From contig NZ_AP017312.1 of NCBI RefSeq assembly GCF_002355375.1, positions 3,785,001 to 3,849,000 on the forward strand: a DNA stretch of 64,000 nucleotides, written 5' to 3'. Within the stretch, counting starts at the first letter, position 1. Each line of letters begins with the position of its first letter. The notes under the pieces are model-generated. The model was not told the DNA's origin. It did not search any database and saw only the letters and a list, made by a program, of their open reading frames with translations. This stretch comes from Aneurinibacillus soli. Its GTDB lineage: Bacteria; Bacillota; Bacilli; Aneurinibacillales; Aneurinibacillaceae. This document shows, in pieces, positions 53,659 through 63,136 of this stretch. Position numbers and translations under genes: made by a program.

Positions 53659-53922
53659 ATGCGAGTCACAATACACGGGAAACAATCATCTGAAACGATG
53701 GACATCCACCTGGACCGCTCTCATACGGTCGGCTCCATCATTCAGATTATCCTTGCGATTCATCCATGGCTGTATCAAGAAATTCCGCCTGGCCGGGACC
53801 GGAATTCTCTCGAACAGATTATGACCGTCCGGACAGCTGACCACCCCGCTCTTATGTTTGATGATTCCGTGGAAAACGATGTTGAACTAGAAATAACTTT
53901 CCATGATATTGTAGAGTCATAA
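53659..53922 (+). CDS. Small protein of unknown function after the sigma54 regulator
   Basis: The 87-residue protein has a strand-rich N terminus (MRVTIHGKQSSETMDIHLD) and an acidic C terminus ending in VELEITFHDIVES, which suggests a small beta-grasp-like fold. I cannot assign a family. Its ATG lies one base after the regulator stop, so it is translated from the same transcript. Confidence 0.6.
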   Translation: MRVTIHGKQSSETMDIHLDRSHTVGSIIQIILAIHPWLYQEIPPGRDRNSLEQIMTVRTADHPALMFDDSVENDVELEITFHDIVES

Positions 53923-53976
53923 TCATAACCGGGCGGATACATTCCGGTTCATGATGAACGAATAATTGCCGATTAT

Positions 53977-54006
53977 AAAAGCACCGGGGAATCCCGGTGC
54001 TTTTAC
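53977..54006 (+). terminator. Terminator of the gabT operon
   Basis: The perfect stem AAAAGCACCGGG / CCCGGTGCTTTT has a four-base loop. Confidence 0.92.
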
Positions 54007-54091
54007 TCTATTATTACCAATACTTTATACCCATCATTTGTGTTATAATTAAGAAAAACAAAATATTCAGCAATTACATGGGGGGAATTCT

Positions 54092-56140
54092 ATGAGATTC
54101 TCAAGCATTAAACTACGTACTATGCTTTCCATTCTTCCAGTGACCATCCTTACACTTATCGCTCTTGTTTTCATCTCTTATTTTTATTCCCGCTCCCTCA
54201 TCGAAAATGAAATTTCCCAGAAAATGAATTATCAACTGGACAGCGTCAGTACAGCTTTACAAAACCGAATTACGGCTCACAGTAAGGTAACAGAAGGGCT
54301 GGCACGTTCTATAGAAGTAAGTGCTGCCTCCCTCACACCGGACCAGTATATCGCTATGCTGAAAAATAATGTAGGGATAAATGAAGATACATTCGGTCTG
54401 GGTGTTTTCTTTGAACCGTACCACTACCGTCCAGGTCTCAAATACTTCTCGTACTATGCGTATCGCAATAACGGCTCTATCTCCCATACAGATGAGTACA
54501 GCAAAGAAGCGTACAATTACCCTAATCAGGACTGGTACAAAGCGGGCAAGGCTTCTAAAGATCCCGTTGCCTATACCGCTCCTTATTTTGATTCTGTGAC
54601 CCAGGTTTCCATGGTAACCGCATCTGTTCCTCTTTACGACCGGAACAAAAACTTTATCGGTGTAGCAACAGGCGATATTAATTTAACTAACTTGCAAAAA
54701 ATCGTGACCGAAACAAAAGTCGGGTCTACCGGGTGGGCATTTCTTCTCGACAGCAATGGCACCTATCTCGCACAACCTGATGCAAAGAAAGTAATGACCA
54801 CAAAGTTGAATCAAGATCCAAATGCGTCACTGGCCAAGCTAGCCAACAGCATGCTTACCGAACAAAAAGGGAGAGCTTCTTTCACCGATCAAAACGGGAC
54901 AAACGATCTGTTCTTCACAAAAATCCCTCATACAAACTGGGTACTCGCTATGGTGATGCCGGAAAAAGAACTGTTTGCTCCACTGCAATCGCTGCTTAAC
55001 CGCTTACTGCTCATCAGTGTCATCTCCATTTTTGTCATTGTGGCCGTTATTTTACTGTATAGCCGCTATATTACATCGAATATTAAAAAAATTAATGACG
55101 CTTCCCTGGTGCTGGCAGAAGGAGATTTCACACAGACGATTGCCGTTAACTCAGCGGATGAATTTGGTCAGATGGCTCAAAACTTCAATGATATGACAGG
55201 AAAAATACGTGATCTGATGGGTCATGTATCCAATAACTCTCACCATGTAGCCGCGACCGCTGAGCAACTGACAGCGAGCGCAGAACAGACAAGCCAGGCA
55301 ACCGAACAAATTGCCGTCTCGATTCAAGAAGTTGCTTCCGGGGCTGATACTCAATCAAAAATCGTATCGGATACAAACCGCCTCGTAGAAAATGTATCCG
55401 ACCGCATGCAGCTTATCACGCAAAAGATCCAGAGTGTAAACGGAGCTTCTCATCATGCAGCCAGCACTTCTACCACAGGGATTGAAGTCATGGAAAACAT
55501 GCGGAAGCAGATTACGACCATTCACGAAAAAGTCCACCGCTCTTCTGATGTCGTCAATACTCTCGGACAGAAGTCGGAAGAAATCGGAAATATTCTATCA
55601 TTAATTACATCTATCGCTGAACAAACCAATCTGCTTGCTCTTAACGCTGCCATTGAAGCAGCACGTGCTGGAGAACACGGGAAAGGCTTCGCAGTTGTGG
55701 CGGATGAAGTCCGCAAACTGGCCGAACAATCGGCCAATGCAGCCGGTGAAATTCATACACTGATTACACAAATTCAAACAGAAAGCGGAAATGCAGTAGA
55801 AGCCATGCAGGAAGGAAGTACAGCTGTAAACGAAGGCATCACGATGGTCAGCAACGCTTCTCATGCTTTTGAAGAGATTCGTACCGCTGTTGGAGGCGTG
55901 TCTACTCAGATTGAAGAAGCTACTGATTCATTTATAAAGATTCAGTCCGGCATTACCCAAATCGTACAAGCTATGAACGATCTTACTCATACCTTTGAAC
56001 TGGCTGCTGAGAATACGCAGCACGTAGCGGCAGCTGTAGAAGAACAGACTGCTTCTATGGAGGAAGTGGCGAGCGCTTCTACCCTGTTGTCACGATCAGC
56101 AGAAGAGCTGAATGAAGTTGTAAGTCGTTTTAAAGTCTAA
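54092..56140 (+). CDS. Methyl-accepting chemotaxis protein
   Basis: The 682-residue receptor has TM1 (residues 10-30), then an extracellular double-CACHE ligand domain (about 35-295, with [14 protein letters not shown] and [10 protein letters not shown]). TM2 lies at about 303-325, followed by HAMP (to about 380) and a long cytoplasmic signalling helix pair. The hairpin tip [40 protein letters not shown] (near 510-548) contacts CheA/CheW. The ligand is probably an amino acid or organic acid by family analogy. It is monocistronic. Confidence 0.94.
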   Translation: MRFSSIKLRTMLSILPVTILTLIALVFISYFYSRSLIENEISQKMNYQLDSVSTALQNRITAHSKVTEGLARSIEVSAASLTPDQYIAMLKNNVGINEDTFGLGVFFEPYHYRPGLKYFSYYAYRNNGSISHTDEYSKEAYNYPNQDWYKAGKASKDPVAYTAPYFDSVTQVSMVTASVPLYDRNKNFIGVATGDINLTNLQKIVTETKVGSTGWAFLLDSNGTYLAQPDAKKVMTTKLNQDPNASLAKLANSMLTEQKGRASFTDQNGTNDLFFTKIPHTNWVLAMVMPEKELFAPLQSLLNRLLLISVISIFVIVAVILLYSRYITSNIKKINDASLVLAEGDFTQTIAVNSADEFGQMAQNFNDMTGKIRDLMGHVSNNSHHVAATAEQLTASAEQTSQATEQIAVSIQEVASGADTQSKIVSDTNRLVENVSDRMQLITQKIQSVNGASHHAASTSTTGIEVMENMRKQITTIHEKVHRSSDVVNTLGQKSEEIGNILSLITSIAEQTNLLALNAAIEAARAGEHGKGFAVVADEVRKLAEQSANAAGEIHTLITQIQTESGNAVEAMQEGSTAVNEGITMVSNASHAFEEIRTAVGGVSTQIEEATDSFIKIQSGITQIVQAMNDLTHTFELAAENTQHVAAAVEEQTASMEEVASASTLLSRSAEELNEVVSRFKV

Positions 56141-56148
56141 TCGTAAGA

Positions 56149-56203
56149 AAGAGGCTGCCTCAATGCCATGTTCTGGCTTTTTGGACAGCCTCTTTCTCTT
56201 TTT
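56149..56203 (+). terminator. Terminator of the chemotaxis receptor gene; repeated hairpin copy 3
   Basis: AGAAAGAGGCTGCC and GGACAGCCTCTTTCT pair around a loop containing GCCATGTTCTGG. It is the same hairpin, loop included, as those at 41643 and 42330. Confidence 0.8.
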
Positions 56204-56208
56204 CCCTG

Positions 56209-56739
56209 CTATTCCTGACCGCTCAATCGCCGCAATGACAGCACTGTATGATCCACAATGCTCACAAGATCTTCTACATTATCTTCGTTAATCTTACGTC
56301 CAAAATCAAGCGTCACCGTATTCTCGTACCGGATCGGAGCTCCCTCAGGATCGTATACAAAAGACAGAGACTGCCTAATCTCCGGTCGTCCCCCCCATAC
56401 GTCTACGAGCATGTCCGCAATCTCTTCACATTCTGCCAGGCTGTCCACATACAGGGCAAATGACACGCGCAGCAGGCAACCAAGGCGCTCGATCGGCGCA
56501 AGCTCCAGCACTTCTCCCGCAAGATCAGACGCGCTTGCAAGCAGCGTCATACGCGCAGCAGGCTTCTCGCCTCCTCTTGCTTCCCGATCCTGAAACTCAA
56601 TCCGGTATTCACGGGACATCGTCGCCAGGTCCACACGATCTTTCCGTGCTGTTACCAGGATAGCACCCGCAAGGTCAAGATCATACACGGCTCCTTCAAG
56701 GGCAACTTTCATATTCTCATAAATCGTCGGATCAAACAT
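56209..56739 (-). CDS. Conserved protein of unknown function
   Basis: The 176-residue soluble protein has an alternating alpha/beta pattern and no membrane segments or recognised motifs (begins MFDPTIYENMKVALEGAVYDLD). I chose the ATG at 56739, which follows GCAGAGGCC. A GTG at 56751 in frame is the alternative. The TnpB element ends almost at this start, so its original promoter may have been displaced. Confidence 0.65.
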   Translation of the reverse strand: MFDPTIYENMKVALEGAVYDLDLAGAILVTARKDRVDLATMSREYRIEFQDREARGGEKPAARMTLLASASDLAGEVLELAPIERLGCLLRVSFALYVDSLAECEEIADMLVDVWGGRPEIRQSLSFVYDPEGAPIRYENTVTLDFGRKINEDNVEDLVSIVDHTVLSLRRLSGQE

Positions 56740-56769
56740 GGCCTCTGCCACTTAAAACATAGACAAACG

Positions 56770-56892
56770 TCTATGTTAAGAGTTTTCCTGCTTCATCCTG
56801 CCCCGTCTCGCCACTTGCCCGCTACTACGGTTTGTTTGACAGTCCACAGGCGTAAATTCCCGACTAGCCATCGGTACATATACACCGCTTCG
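56770..56892 (-). ncRNA. Probable omega-RNA (reRNA) scaffold at the right end of the TnpB element
   Basis: In this family the guide RNA is transcribed from the 3' end of tnpB through the right end, and its guide comes from the flanking DNA. The 120 bp after the tnpB stop are non-coding and contain several short complementary stretches (for example AGCGGTGTATATGTACCG and CGATGGCTAGTCGG). The flanking guide would be the sequence at the start of the 56209-56739 gene. The RNA is inferred from the family and not proven. Confidence 0.5.
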
Positions 56893-58050
56893 TTAGGTTA
56901 ATACGGTATATTCCGTTGCTTGTTTCAGATTCAAGGATGCGTTGAAGTCACGATCTAAGCTTATTCCGCAGTTTTCACAGATGAAAGTACGCTCACTTAG
57001 GGAGAGTTGTACCTTTTTATGCCCACAGCAACTACATAGCTTAGACGATGGATAAAACGCACCGACTTCTCGCACTTCAATCCCGTACTTCCTACATACG
57101 GATAGAAGTTTCAACTTGAAATCATAGAATCCCTGATTGGAAACGGCTCTTGCTACATGTCTGTTCTTGACCATTCCTTTTACGTTTAATTTCTCCAATG
57201 TGATAAATGCTGGCTTGGTTTTCACCAGCATACTCACAACATAGGAACGGTACGCTGAACGTATATTAGCAAGTCGCATGTGCAACGTTTGCACTCTCAA
57301 CACAGCTTTGCGTATGTTACTTCCGCGATAAGTGGCAGACTTTTCACCTCTCTTTCGTTGCTCATATTTTCTTGATAACGCACGTTGCGCTCGTTTCAGT
57401 CGCTTTTCTGTGCGCTTAATTGCGGAAGTTTTGTTGATATTGCCGAATACTTGCCCGTCACTTTCACTCATAAAATCTTTTACTCCCACGTCAATTCCAA
57501 TGCCGTCTCCTCGTTCTGCTTGCTCATAACGCTCCTGTACGTCAATCAATACACTAACAAAATATCGACCTGCTCTTTGTGATACTGTGCCACTTCGTAC
57601 CTTTGCGTTTACCGGGATATAGCCCTTTTCTTTCAGGCGTACCCATCCAAGCGTAGGCATCTTTATGCGATGCCGTTCTACCGTCCAGTCTGTTTGGTTG
57701 TTCTTAGGGAAATAAGCTTTTACATCCTGATTCTTTTTCTTCTTGAAGCGTGGATACTTGGCTAATCCCTTAAAGAACTTTTTGAACGCTTTCTCCCCGT
57801 TCACCATCGCCTGTTTAACCGCTTTGGATGATACTTCCTTCATCCACTTATACTCATCTTGCTTAGAAATATCATGATTTACAAGTTTGGAAAAGTCGTT
57901 GGCTGTAAGGAACGTCTTATCTTTCTCGTACTGCTCTTTATTCTTGGAAAGATACAGATTGTAAATAAATCGACACGTCCCAATGGTTCGGTTGATCTTG
58001 TCCGCTTGCTCTGGTGTAGGATAGATTTCCGTCTTACATCCACGTAACAT
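56893..58050 (-). CDS. tnpB: TnpB, RNA-guided endonuclease of IS605 family
   Basis: The 385-residue protein appears full length. The RuvC catalytic residues are visible: Asp in GIDVGVKDF (near 186), Glu in ITLEKLNVKGM (near 290) and Asp in LDRDFNASLN (near 367). The zinc finger is CSCCG-(15)-CENCG. The N-terminal MLRGCKTEIYPTPEQADKINRTIGTCRFIYNLYL is typical. TnpB cuts DNA next to a short motif using the omega-RNA. GGGGGTGAAAGTAG precedes the ATG. Confidence 0.95.
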   Translation of the reverse strand: MLRGCKTEIYPTPEQADKINRTIGTCRFIYNLYLSKNKEQYEKDKTFLTANDFSKLVNHDISKQDEYKWMKEVSSKAVKQAMVNGEKAFKKFFKGLAKYPRFKKKKNQDVKAYFPKNNQTDWTVERHRIKMPTLGWVRLKEKGYIPVNAKVRSGTVSQRAGRYFVSVLIDVQERYEQAERGDGIGIDVGVKDFMSESDGQVFGNINKTSAIKRTEKRLKRAQRALSRKYEQRKRGEKSATYRGSNIRKAVLRVQTLHMRLANIRSAYRSYVVSMLVKTKPAFITLEKLNVKGMVKNRHVARAVSNQGFYDFKLKLLSVCRKYGIEVREVGAFYPSSKLCSCCGHKKVQLSLSERTFICENCGISLDRDFNASLNLKQATEYTVLT

Positions 58051-58230
58051 CTACTTTCACCCCCAAAAGAACTGAAAGAGTAATTGCAGGAAGAGGCGAA
58101 AAAGGAACACCGGTCTTTATCCAATTACATTATGACGTTGCTTCAAAATCGCATCACTCCGAAATAATGGAGTGGTTTTTCTATGTTTGTAGATGGTTGT
58201 CTACGTTTTTAAGAACTGTTCTACATCTCC

Positions 58231-58434
58231 TTACCGCGACCGCTGCTTCAGTTGCTTGCGCCGCTGTTCATCTTCCAACGAATTTTTCGCAGCGATCGCA
58301 TCATAATCAACGCGCAGGTTGCCACGAACAGTCTGCGTAATCGCCGTCACAATCCCACCGAAAAATACAATCAAAATGATAACACCTATAATAAAAAGCA
58401 TAATCATAGCTGGACTTGAAAACATAACAGACAA
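58231..58434 (-). CDS. Small single-pass membrane protein
   Basis: The 67-residue protein has one long hydrophobic helix (residues 8-32) followed by a charged cytoplasmic tail (KNSLEDEQRRKQLKQRSR). A TTG start at 58434 follows AGGAGGGATTACGT at good spacing. No family is recognised. It is convergent with the TnpB element and divergent from the germination operon. Confidence 0.6.
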   Translation of the reverse strand: MSVMFSSPAMIMLFIIGVIILIVFFGGIVTAITQTVRGNLRVDYDAIAAKNSLEDEQRRKQLKQRSR

Positions 58435-58609
58435 ACGTAATCCCTCCTAACCTCTTCTGTATTTTTTTATTATACCCTAATTTCCGACTTACTCAGAGTG
58501 TTTAAGAGAAGAGAGAACACATGTCTGATTGCAAAAATTTTCTTTAAGGAAATAAAAAATACGTTTCAGGAAACATTACACATAAGCCGCTTACAGAAAG
58601 AGGGGTACG

Positions 58610-59701
58610 ATGCAAAACTCGGAGTCGATTACGATATTTCATATGACATTGCTAAGCATGACGGCAATTGGGTTCAAAAATCATGTACTAATCATCCCTC
58701 CCTTGCTGCAGAGCGCTGGCCGTGATGCCTGGATTTCCTTACTTATTGCGCTTATTTTCAGCTTACTCTGGGGCTTATTGTTGATATACATCCATAACGG
58801 AATGCAACAACAACACATTACTCAGTGGCTCACACAGCGAATTGGAAAATTTTTCACCATCATTATCATAGCTATGATTTGTATCTATATCACTTTACAA
58901 GCTGCTTATACATTACGAGATACAATTATATGGATAAAGATAAATTTTCTACCAAGCACACCACTTCCATTCGGAGGAGTTATACTTGGCTCGCTTTGTT
59001 GTCTGGCAGCAGCATCTGGATTGCGCACCTTATCCATTGTTAACTTTTTTTTGTTAGCAGTCGTGCTTGTTCTAGGTTTTTTTGTCGCGATTGTTAATCT
59101 GCAATTTAAAGACTATTCGTTGCTGTTACCTGTATTAGAGAACGGATTCAAACCTGTTTTGAAAGCATCTATTTATCCACAATCTGGAATAATAGAGCTT
59201 ATTCTGTTTATCTTGCTTCAACAAAAAATTATGACTCCCTTTCGCTACCGCCATATTGTGGTGAATATCTTGCTTCTTGTCGGACTTACCCTGGGTCCAC
59301 TAATCGGAGCCATTGCTGAATTCGGTCCCGTGGAAGCTTCCAAACAACAATATCCGGCCTATGAAGAATGGGGGCTGGTGCAAATCGGTCAGTTTGTTGA
59401 ACATCTCGATTATTTATCGATTTACCAATGGTTCTCAGGGGTGTTTATTCGAACTTCCTTATTACTGCTTGTCATGATCGAATTGCTCAATATCCAGAAG
59501 AAACGCAATCGAAACATCTTATGGTTTGTCACTTTTGTCGTTGTTGTCATACTTACACAGCTACCAATTAGTGATATGAAGTTACACACCCTTCTCAAAG
59601 ACGTGTTACTGCCAATGACTGTATTTTTTATGATCGGATTATCTCTCTTACTCACCCTGCTTGTACGTATCACACGCAAGAAAGGAAGCACGCAACAATG
59701 A
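58610..59701 (+). CDS. Spore germination protein, GerAB/GerKB-type permease
   Basis: The 363-residue protein has ten hydrophobic helices of the amino acid permease (spore) family (opening FHMTLLSMTAIGFKNHVLIIPPLL, later GRDAWISLLIALIFSLLWG). It is the B subunit that binds germinants in the inner spore membrane. AGAGGGGTACG precedes the ATG. It is the first gene of the receptor operon, and its TGA overlaps the next ATG. Confidence 0.92.
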   Translation: MQNSESITIFHMTLLSMTAIGFKNHVLIIPPLLQSAGRDAWISLLIALIFSLLWGLLLIYIHNGMQQQHITQWLTQRIGKFFTIIIIAMICIYITLQAAYTLRDTIIWIKINFLPSTPLPFGGVILGSLCCLAAASGLRTLSIVNFFLLAVVLVLGFFVAIVNLQFKDYSLLLPVLENGFKPVLKASIYPQSGIIELILFILLQQKIMTPFRYRHIVVNILLLVGLTLGPLIGAIAEFGPVEASKQQYPAYEEWGLVQIGQFVEHLDYLSIYQWFSGVFIRTSLLLLVMIELLNIQKKRNRNILWFVTFVVVVILTQLPISDMKLHTLLKDVLLPMTVFFMIGLSLLLTLLVRITRKKGSTQQ

Positions 59702-61128
59702 ATGAGCAAACGCTACGAGGCTTGTTTCATAAGTGTGAAGACATTACATTCCAACGATTTCATTTCGACCAGCATGTTGTGTTGTTCATATATTGCCAGG
59801 GCATGGTGAAAAATGACAGCATCAATACGGTCATTCTGGGGCGGCTACACCAGTTTTTTCAACACGAAAGCACCGTATCTAAAAATACGATTCAAGCACG
59901 TTTACATGTATCAGGTCTGCAAGAAATCAAAACGAAGGAGCAAGCAATAGATGCTGTGTTTTCCGGGAAGTTGCTTGTTGCATTCATGCAGGCTAACGTA
60001 CTGTTTGCCATCGATATTGCTGATGTTCCCCAACGACAACCAGAAGAAACAAAAACCGAAGTGACCATCAATGGCCCACGCGATGATTTCATCGAAGACA
60101 TCACCGTAAATGTAGCGCTTATTCGCAAGCGTCTGCGTACTACTACATTGTCATATGAACGCTTTATTGTCGGCAAACGCACGAAAACGACTGTGGGCGT
60201 GCTGTATATGAGCGACATTGCCAGTCCAGCTATTTTGCAACAAATCAAAGAGCGCTTACAGGCGATTGACGTTGACGGTATTCACAGCGGCAATCAACTA
60301 CAAGAATTACTTAACGATCACCCGTACACGTTATTTCCACGCTATCAGTATACCGGGCGTCCTGATTTTGCCGTTCAGGGATTGCTAAGCGGACGATTTC
60401 TTATTCTCGTGGATGGGATCGCCTATGTTATTATCGCACCGGCAAATTTATTCTTATTATTAAAAGCAGGAGAAGATAACGAATATACCTTTCTATACAA
60501 TTCATTTGAACGAGTTATGCGTATTTTTGGCGTACTAGCGGCAACTCTATTGCCCGGATTCTGGGTAGCACTTACATCTTTCCACCAAAACCAAATCCCA
60601 CTTACGTTACTTGCTACCGTTGTCGAATCTCGCAGAGGTGTGCCGCTGCCAAGTGGATTGGAAGCGATATTAATGCTACTTTTATTTGAGCTCTTTCGTG
60701 AAGCAGGCATGCGATTGCCGATGGCTATTGGTCAAACACTTAGCGTAGTCGGTGGTTTAATTATGGGGGATGCAGCCATTCGTGCTGGTTTGACGAGTCC
60801 GGCAATGCTTGTCATTATTGGTGCCTCAAGCGTTTCTACATTCACCCTTGTGAATCAGCCGTTAATTGGTACCATTACATTGCTGCGATTTTTTATTCTG
60901 ATCCTCTCATCCATATTCGGTTTTCCCGGATTTTTCTCAGCTTCTTTCTTTATCTTGCTGTACGTCGCCAGAATCCGGACATTTGGTGCGCCTTATTTAG
61001 GATTAGCGACCCGTGTAAACGTACAAAATATATTGCGGGCGGTATTTCGTTTGCCCGCTCAAAAGTATACTCACCGTCCTTCGGCACTTGATCCACAAGA
61101 CCCAACCCGGACCGGAGAGAACTCATGA
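59698..61128 (+). CDS. Spore germination protein, GerAA-type
   Basis: The 476-residue A subunit has a soluble N-terminal half and five or so membrane helices. The family motifs are FIEDITVNVALIRKRLR, GRPDFAVQGLLSGRFLILVDGIAYVIIAPA and PLPSGLEAILMLLLFELFREAGMRLPMAIGQTLSVVGGLIMGDAAIRAG. It forms the nutrient-gated channel of the germinant receptor. It overlaps both neighbours by four bases. Confidence 0.95.
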   Translation: MNEQTLRGLFHKCEDITFQRFHFDQHVVLFIYCQGMVKNDSINTVILGRLHQFFQHESTVSKNTIQARLHVSGLQEIKTKEQAIDAVFSGKLLVAFMQANVLFAIDIADVPQRQPEETKTEVTINGPRDDFIEDITVNVALIRKRLRTTTLSYERFIVGKRTKTTVGVLYMSDIASPAILQQIKERLQAIDVDGIHSGNQLQELLNDHPYTLFPRYQYTGRPDFAVQGLLSGRFLILVDGIAYVIIAPANLFLLLKAGEDNEYTFLYNSFERVMRIFGVLAATLLPGFWVALTSFHQNQIPLTLLATVVESRRGVPLPSGLEAILMLLLFELFREAGMRLPMAIGQTLSVVGGLIMGDAAIRAGLTSPAMLVIIGASSVSTFTLVNQPLIGTITLLRFFILILSSIFGFPGFFSASFFILLYVARIRTFGAPYLGLATRVNVQNILRAVFRLPAQKYTHRPSALDPQDPTRTGENS

Positions 61129-62294
61129 TGCTAAAACAGATCATGGTAACACTGCTTATTCCCCTCCTTCTTTTATTGCCGGGGTGCTGGGATGGGAATG
61201 AACCCGAACGCATGGTGTATTTACACGGAATGGGCGTTGACTACAAAAACGGGCACTATATCGTCTATTTACAAATTATAAATGTGGGAAAATTAGCTAA
61301 ATCAGAATCAGGAGGCGGAGGCGAACCTGCCCAGGTCGAAATCGGTCACGCTTCAGGCGAAAGTATAGATCAGGCGATTTTTAACTTGTATAAGTCTACA
61401 CAACGGCGCGTATTCTGGGGACATCTAAGCTTCGTTGTCATGACTGAAGCCGCACTCAAGCAAGGAATAAACCCTGTCATTGACTTGATGGATCGCTATC
61501 GGGAAACACGCTATCGCATATGGATGTTCGGTACGAAAGGCTCTGGTAAGCATACAAGTTCGCTCCGGGACATACTATTATCGTTACCTATGATTGAGTT
61601 CTCCACAGCGTTAAACAAAGTTTCTGAACCCTACAATAATTACAATCAAAGCTCTTTCATTCGCCCGATTAACATGCGTGAGCTTATTATGCAATTAGAC
61701 GAACCCGGACATGATGCAATTATTCCAACAGTAAGCATGACAAAAAATACATGGGAATCTAATGACAAACCTCGATCTGCCATTAAAGTAGACGGTGTAA
61801 CCATTATTACTCCCAAACAATTCAAAGGGTTTTTACACGGAAATGAGACAGCCGGAATGCGCTGGATGACCAAAAAGTCAAAGCGGAACGAGCTTATTAT
61901 AAAAAAGAACGGAAAGTCAATTGCTGGCCTGGTCATTGAGAAAACTAACGTTCATATTCACCCACGTATATCGGGGAAAACCGTTCAATTTGATATTAAA
62001 ATAAAGACTAAGGCCACTATTAATGAATTTGATCAAAATAACGACATTGATTTTTTACAGAAGCAGGCAAGCCAAATCATTGAGAAAGAAGTGCAACATA
62101 CCTATCAAAAAGCATTGGAATTACATGCGGATGTGTATCAATTATCCGAGACATTATACAAGCGAGAAATCAAAACGTGGAAACAAATCGAAAAAAATGG
62201 AGCCATTCCATTATCTAACGACTCTATTACTGTGCATGCTGAAGTGTTCATCACCGACTCCGGTAAACAACTTCCACTACAAACGATCGAGTAA
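61125..62294 (+). CDS. Spore germination lipoprotein, Ger(x)C family
   Basis: The 389-residue protein is a lipoprotein with the lipobox LLPGC (Cys near residue 23), followed by WDGNEPERMVYLHGMGVDY and the conserved GHASGESIDQAIFNLYKSTQRRVFWGHLSFVVMTEAAL. It is the C subunit of the receptor. Its ATG overlaps the GerA stop (ATGATG context). The gene order B-A-C is less common than A-B-C. Confidence 0.95.
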   Translation: MMLKQIMVTLLIPLLLLLPGCWDGNEPERMVYLHGMGVDYKNGHYIVYLQIINVGKLAKSESGGGGEPAQVEIGHASGESIDQAIFNLYKSTQRRVFWGHLSFVVMTEAALKQGINPVIDLMDRYRETRYRIWMFGTKGSGKHTSSLRDILLSLPMIEFSTALNKVSEPYNNYNQSSFIRPINMRELIMQLDEPGHDAIIPTVSMTKNTWESNDKPRSAIKVDGVTIITPKQFKGFLHGNETAGMRWMTKKSKRNELIIKKNGKSIAGLVIEKTNVHIHPRISGKTVQFDIKIKTKATINEFDQNNDIDFLQKQASQIIEKEVQHTYQKALELHADVYQLSETLYKREIKTWKQIEKNGAIPLSNDSITVHAEVFITDSGKQLPLQTIE

Positions 62295-62337
62295 TAGGAC
62301 ATCCAGGACGACAAAATTTAAAGTTGAGTAAAATGAT

Positions 62338-62371
62338 AAGCCCCTGAAAACAGTATGTTCCAGGGGCTTAC
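62338..62371. terminator. Terminator of the germination operon
   Basis: The stem AAGCCCCTG / CAGGGGCTT lies 45 bp after the GerC stop. Confidence 0.85.
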
Positions 62372-62424
62372 TTATGTCATTACGCTATGCTCATCGCACC
62401 ACCAGACACAAACCGGAATACTCC

Positions 62425-62721
62425 TCAGGATGAAACACGCTTGCGCACGGCAAAAGCTAGAGCTTCATTATCAAACGCCAGCAATACATTCAACAGCGTG
62501 CCGGTTTCAATTTCACCCGCTTCTTCTTTAGGTACCGTTAACTCCAGCATACCGACAAGCTCGGGTGGAACTCCCTGATCGGGGTACGCTTCTCTGTATA
62601 ATTCCATTGGATCAAGCTCATGGTTTACACACCACTGCGCAAAAATAAGCACCATCGCGTTTGTATCACGGCGATAACTATCTGCAAGCTGTCCTTCCAG
62701 ACCCTTTTGTTTATCTTCCAT
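62425..62721 (-). CDS. Conserved small protein of unknown function
   Basis: The 98-residue acidic, helix-rich soluble protein begins MEDKQKGLEGQLADSYRRDTNAMVLIF. I do not recognise a family. The ATG at 62721 follows AAGGGGGGATTTTG. Confidence 0.65.
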   Translation of the reverse strand: MEDKQKGLEGQLADSYRRDTNAMVLIFAQWCVNHELDPMELYREAYPDQGVPPELVGMLELTVPKEEAGEIETGTLLNVLLAFDNEALAFAVRKRVSS

Positions 62722-62840
62722 CAAAATCCCCCCTTACTCTTTACTGTCCGCCAAGTCATTTGCGAATAAGACGAACGCTTCCTGCCCATTATAAACAAGA
62801 ATGCATCTACTGTCACAATACCACTTTCCGGAAAATGTGA

Positions 62841-62846
62841 TATAAT
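62841..62846 (+). promoter_or_regulatory. Extended -10 promoter element
   Basis: TGTGATATAATG contains TATAAT with an upstream TGTG, 30 bp before the 53-codon zinc-ribbon gene. Confidence 0.55.
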
Positions 62847-62876
62847 GTAGGAGTAACGTGAAGGGAGGACGACCGC

Positions 62877-63038
62877 ATGAATCTGTATGTATGCCTCTCC
62901 TGCTTTCAAGTAAAGCGGGGAGATCCCCACCGTGTCGACCTGAATGTATGTGAAAATTGCGCCCAGCTCTCTGAAAACGTTGCCATTGAACCCAAAAGTA
63001 CAAATGATGATTCATATCCATCGGTAAGGGGCTGCTAA
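62877..63038 (+). CDS. 53-residue zinc-ribbon protein
   Basis: The product begins MNLYVCLSCFQVKRGD. Its two CxxC knuckles (Cys6/Cys9 and Cys25/Cys28) can bind one zinc ion, and the acidic tail ends in SVRGC. GGGAGGACGACCGC precedes the ATG and a TATAAT element lies upstream, which support a real gene. No specific family is recognised. Confidence 0.6.
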   Translation: MNLYVCLSCFQVKRGDPHRVDLNVCENCAQLSENVAIEPKSTNDDSYPSVRGC

Positions 63039-63136
63039 AGCAGTCCCATTATACTGTCGGTCTATGATTTTTTGACTGTCCATGCCTTCACTGTGGTAAA
63101 ATGCTAACTAAACAAAAACATATAACGAGGTGAAGC

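Larger units (their letters stand above)
56753..58175 (-). mobile_element. IS200/IS605-type element carrying tnpB only
   Basis: The element contains tnpB (56893-58050) and no tnpA. At the right end (minus-strand 3' side) a palindrome, AACATAGAC-gttt-GTCTATGTT, lies at 56755-56776. At the left end a hairpin CCACTCC / GGAGTG lies near 58148-58170. Subterminal hairpins and lack of terminal inverted repeats are typical of the family. The limits given are approximate. Transposition would need TnpA from elsewhere. Confidence 0.7.

Noticed and set aside
53960-53980. Possible sigma-D promoter (GCCGAT) before the chemotaxis gene
   Set aside because: No TAAA-type -35 at the right distance, and a strong terminator follows it directly, before the gene.
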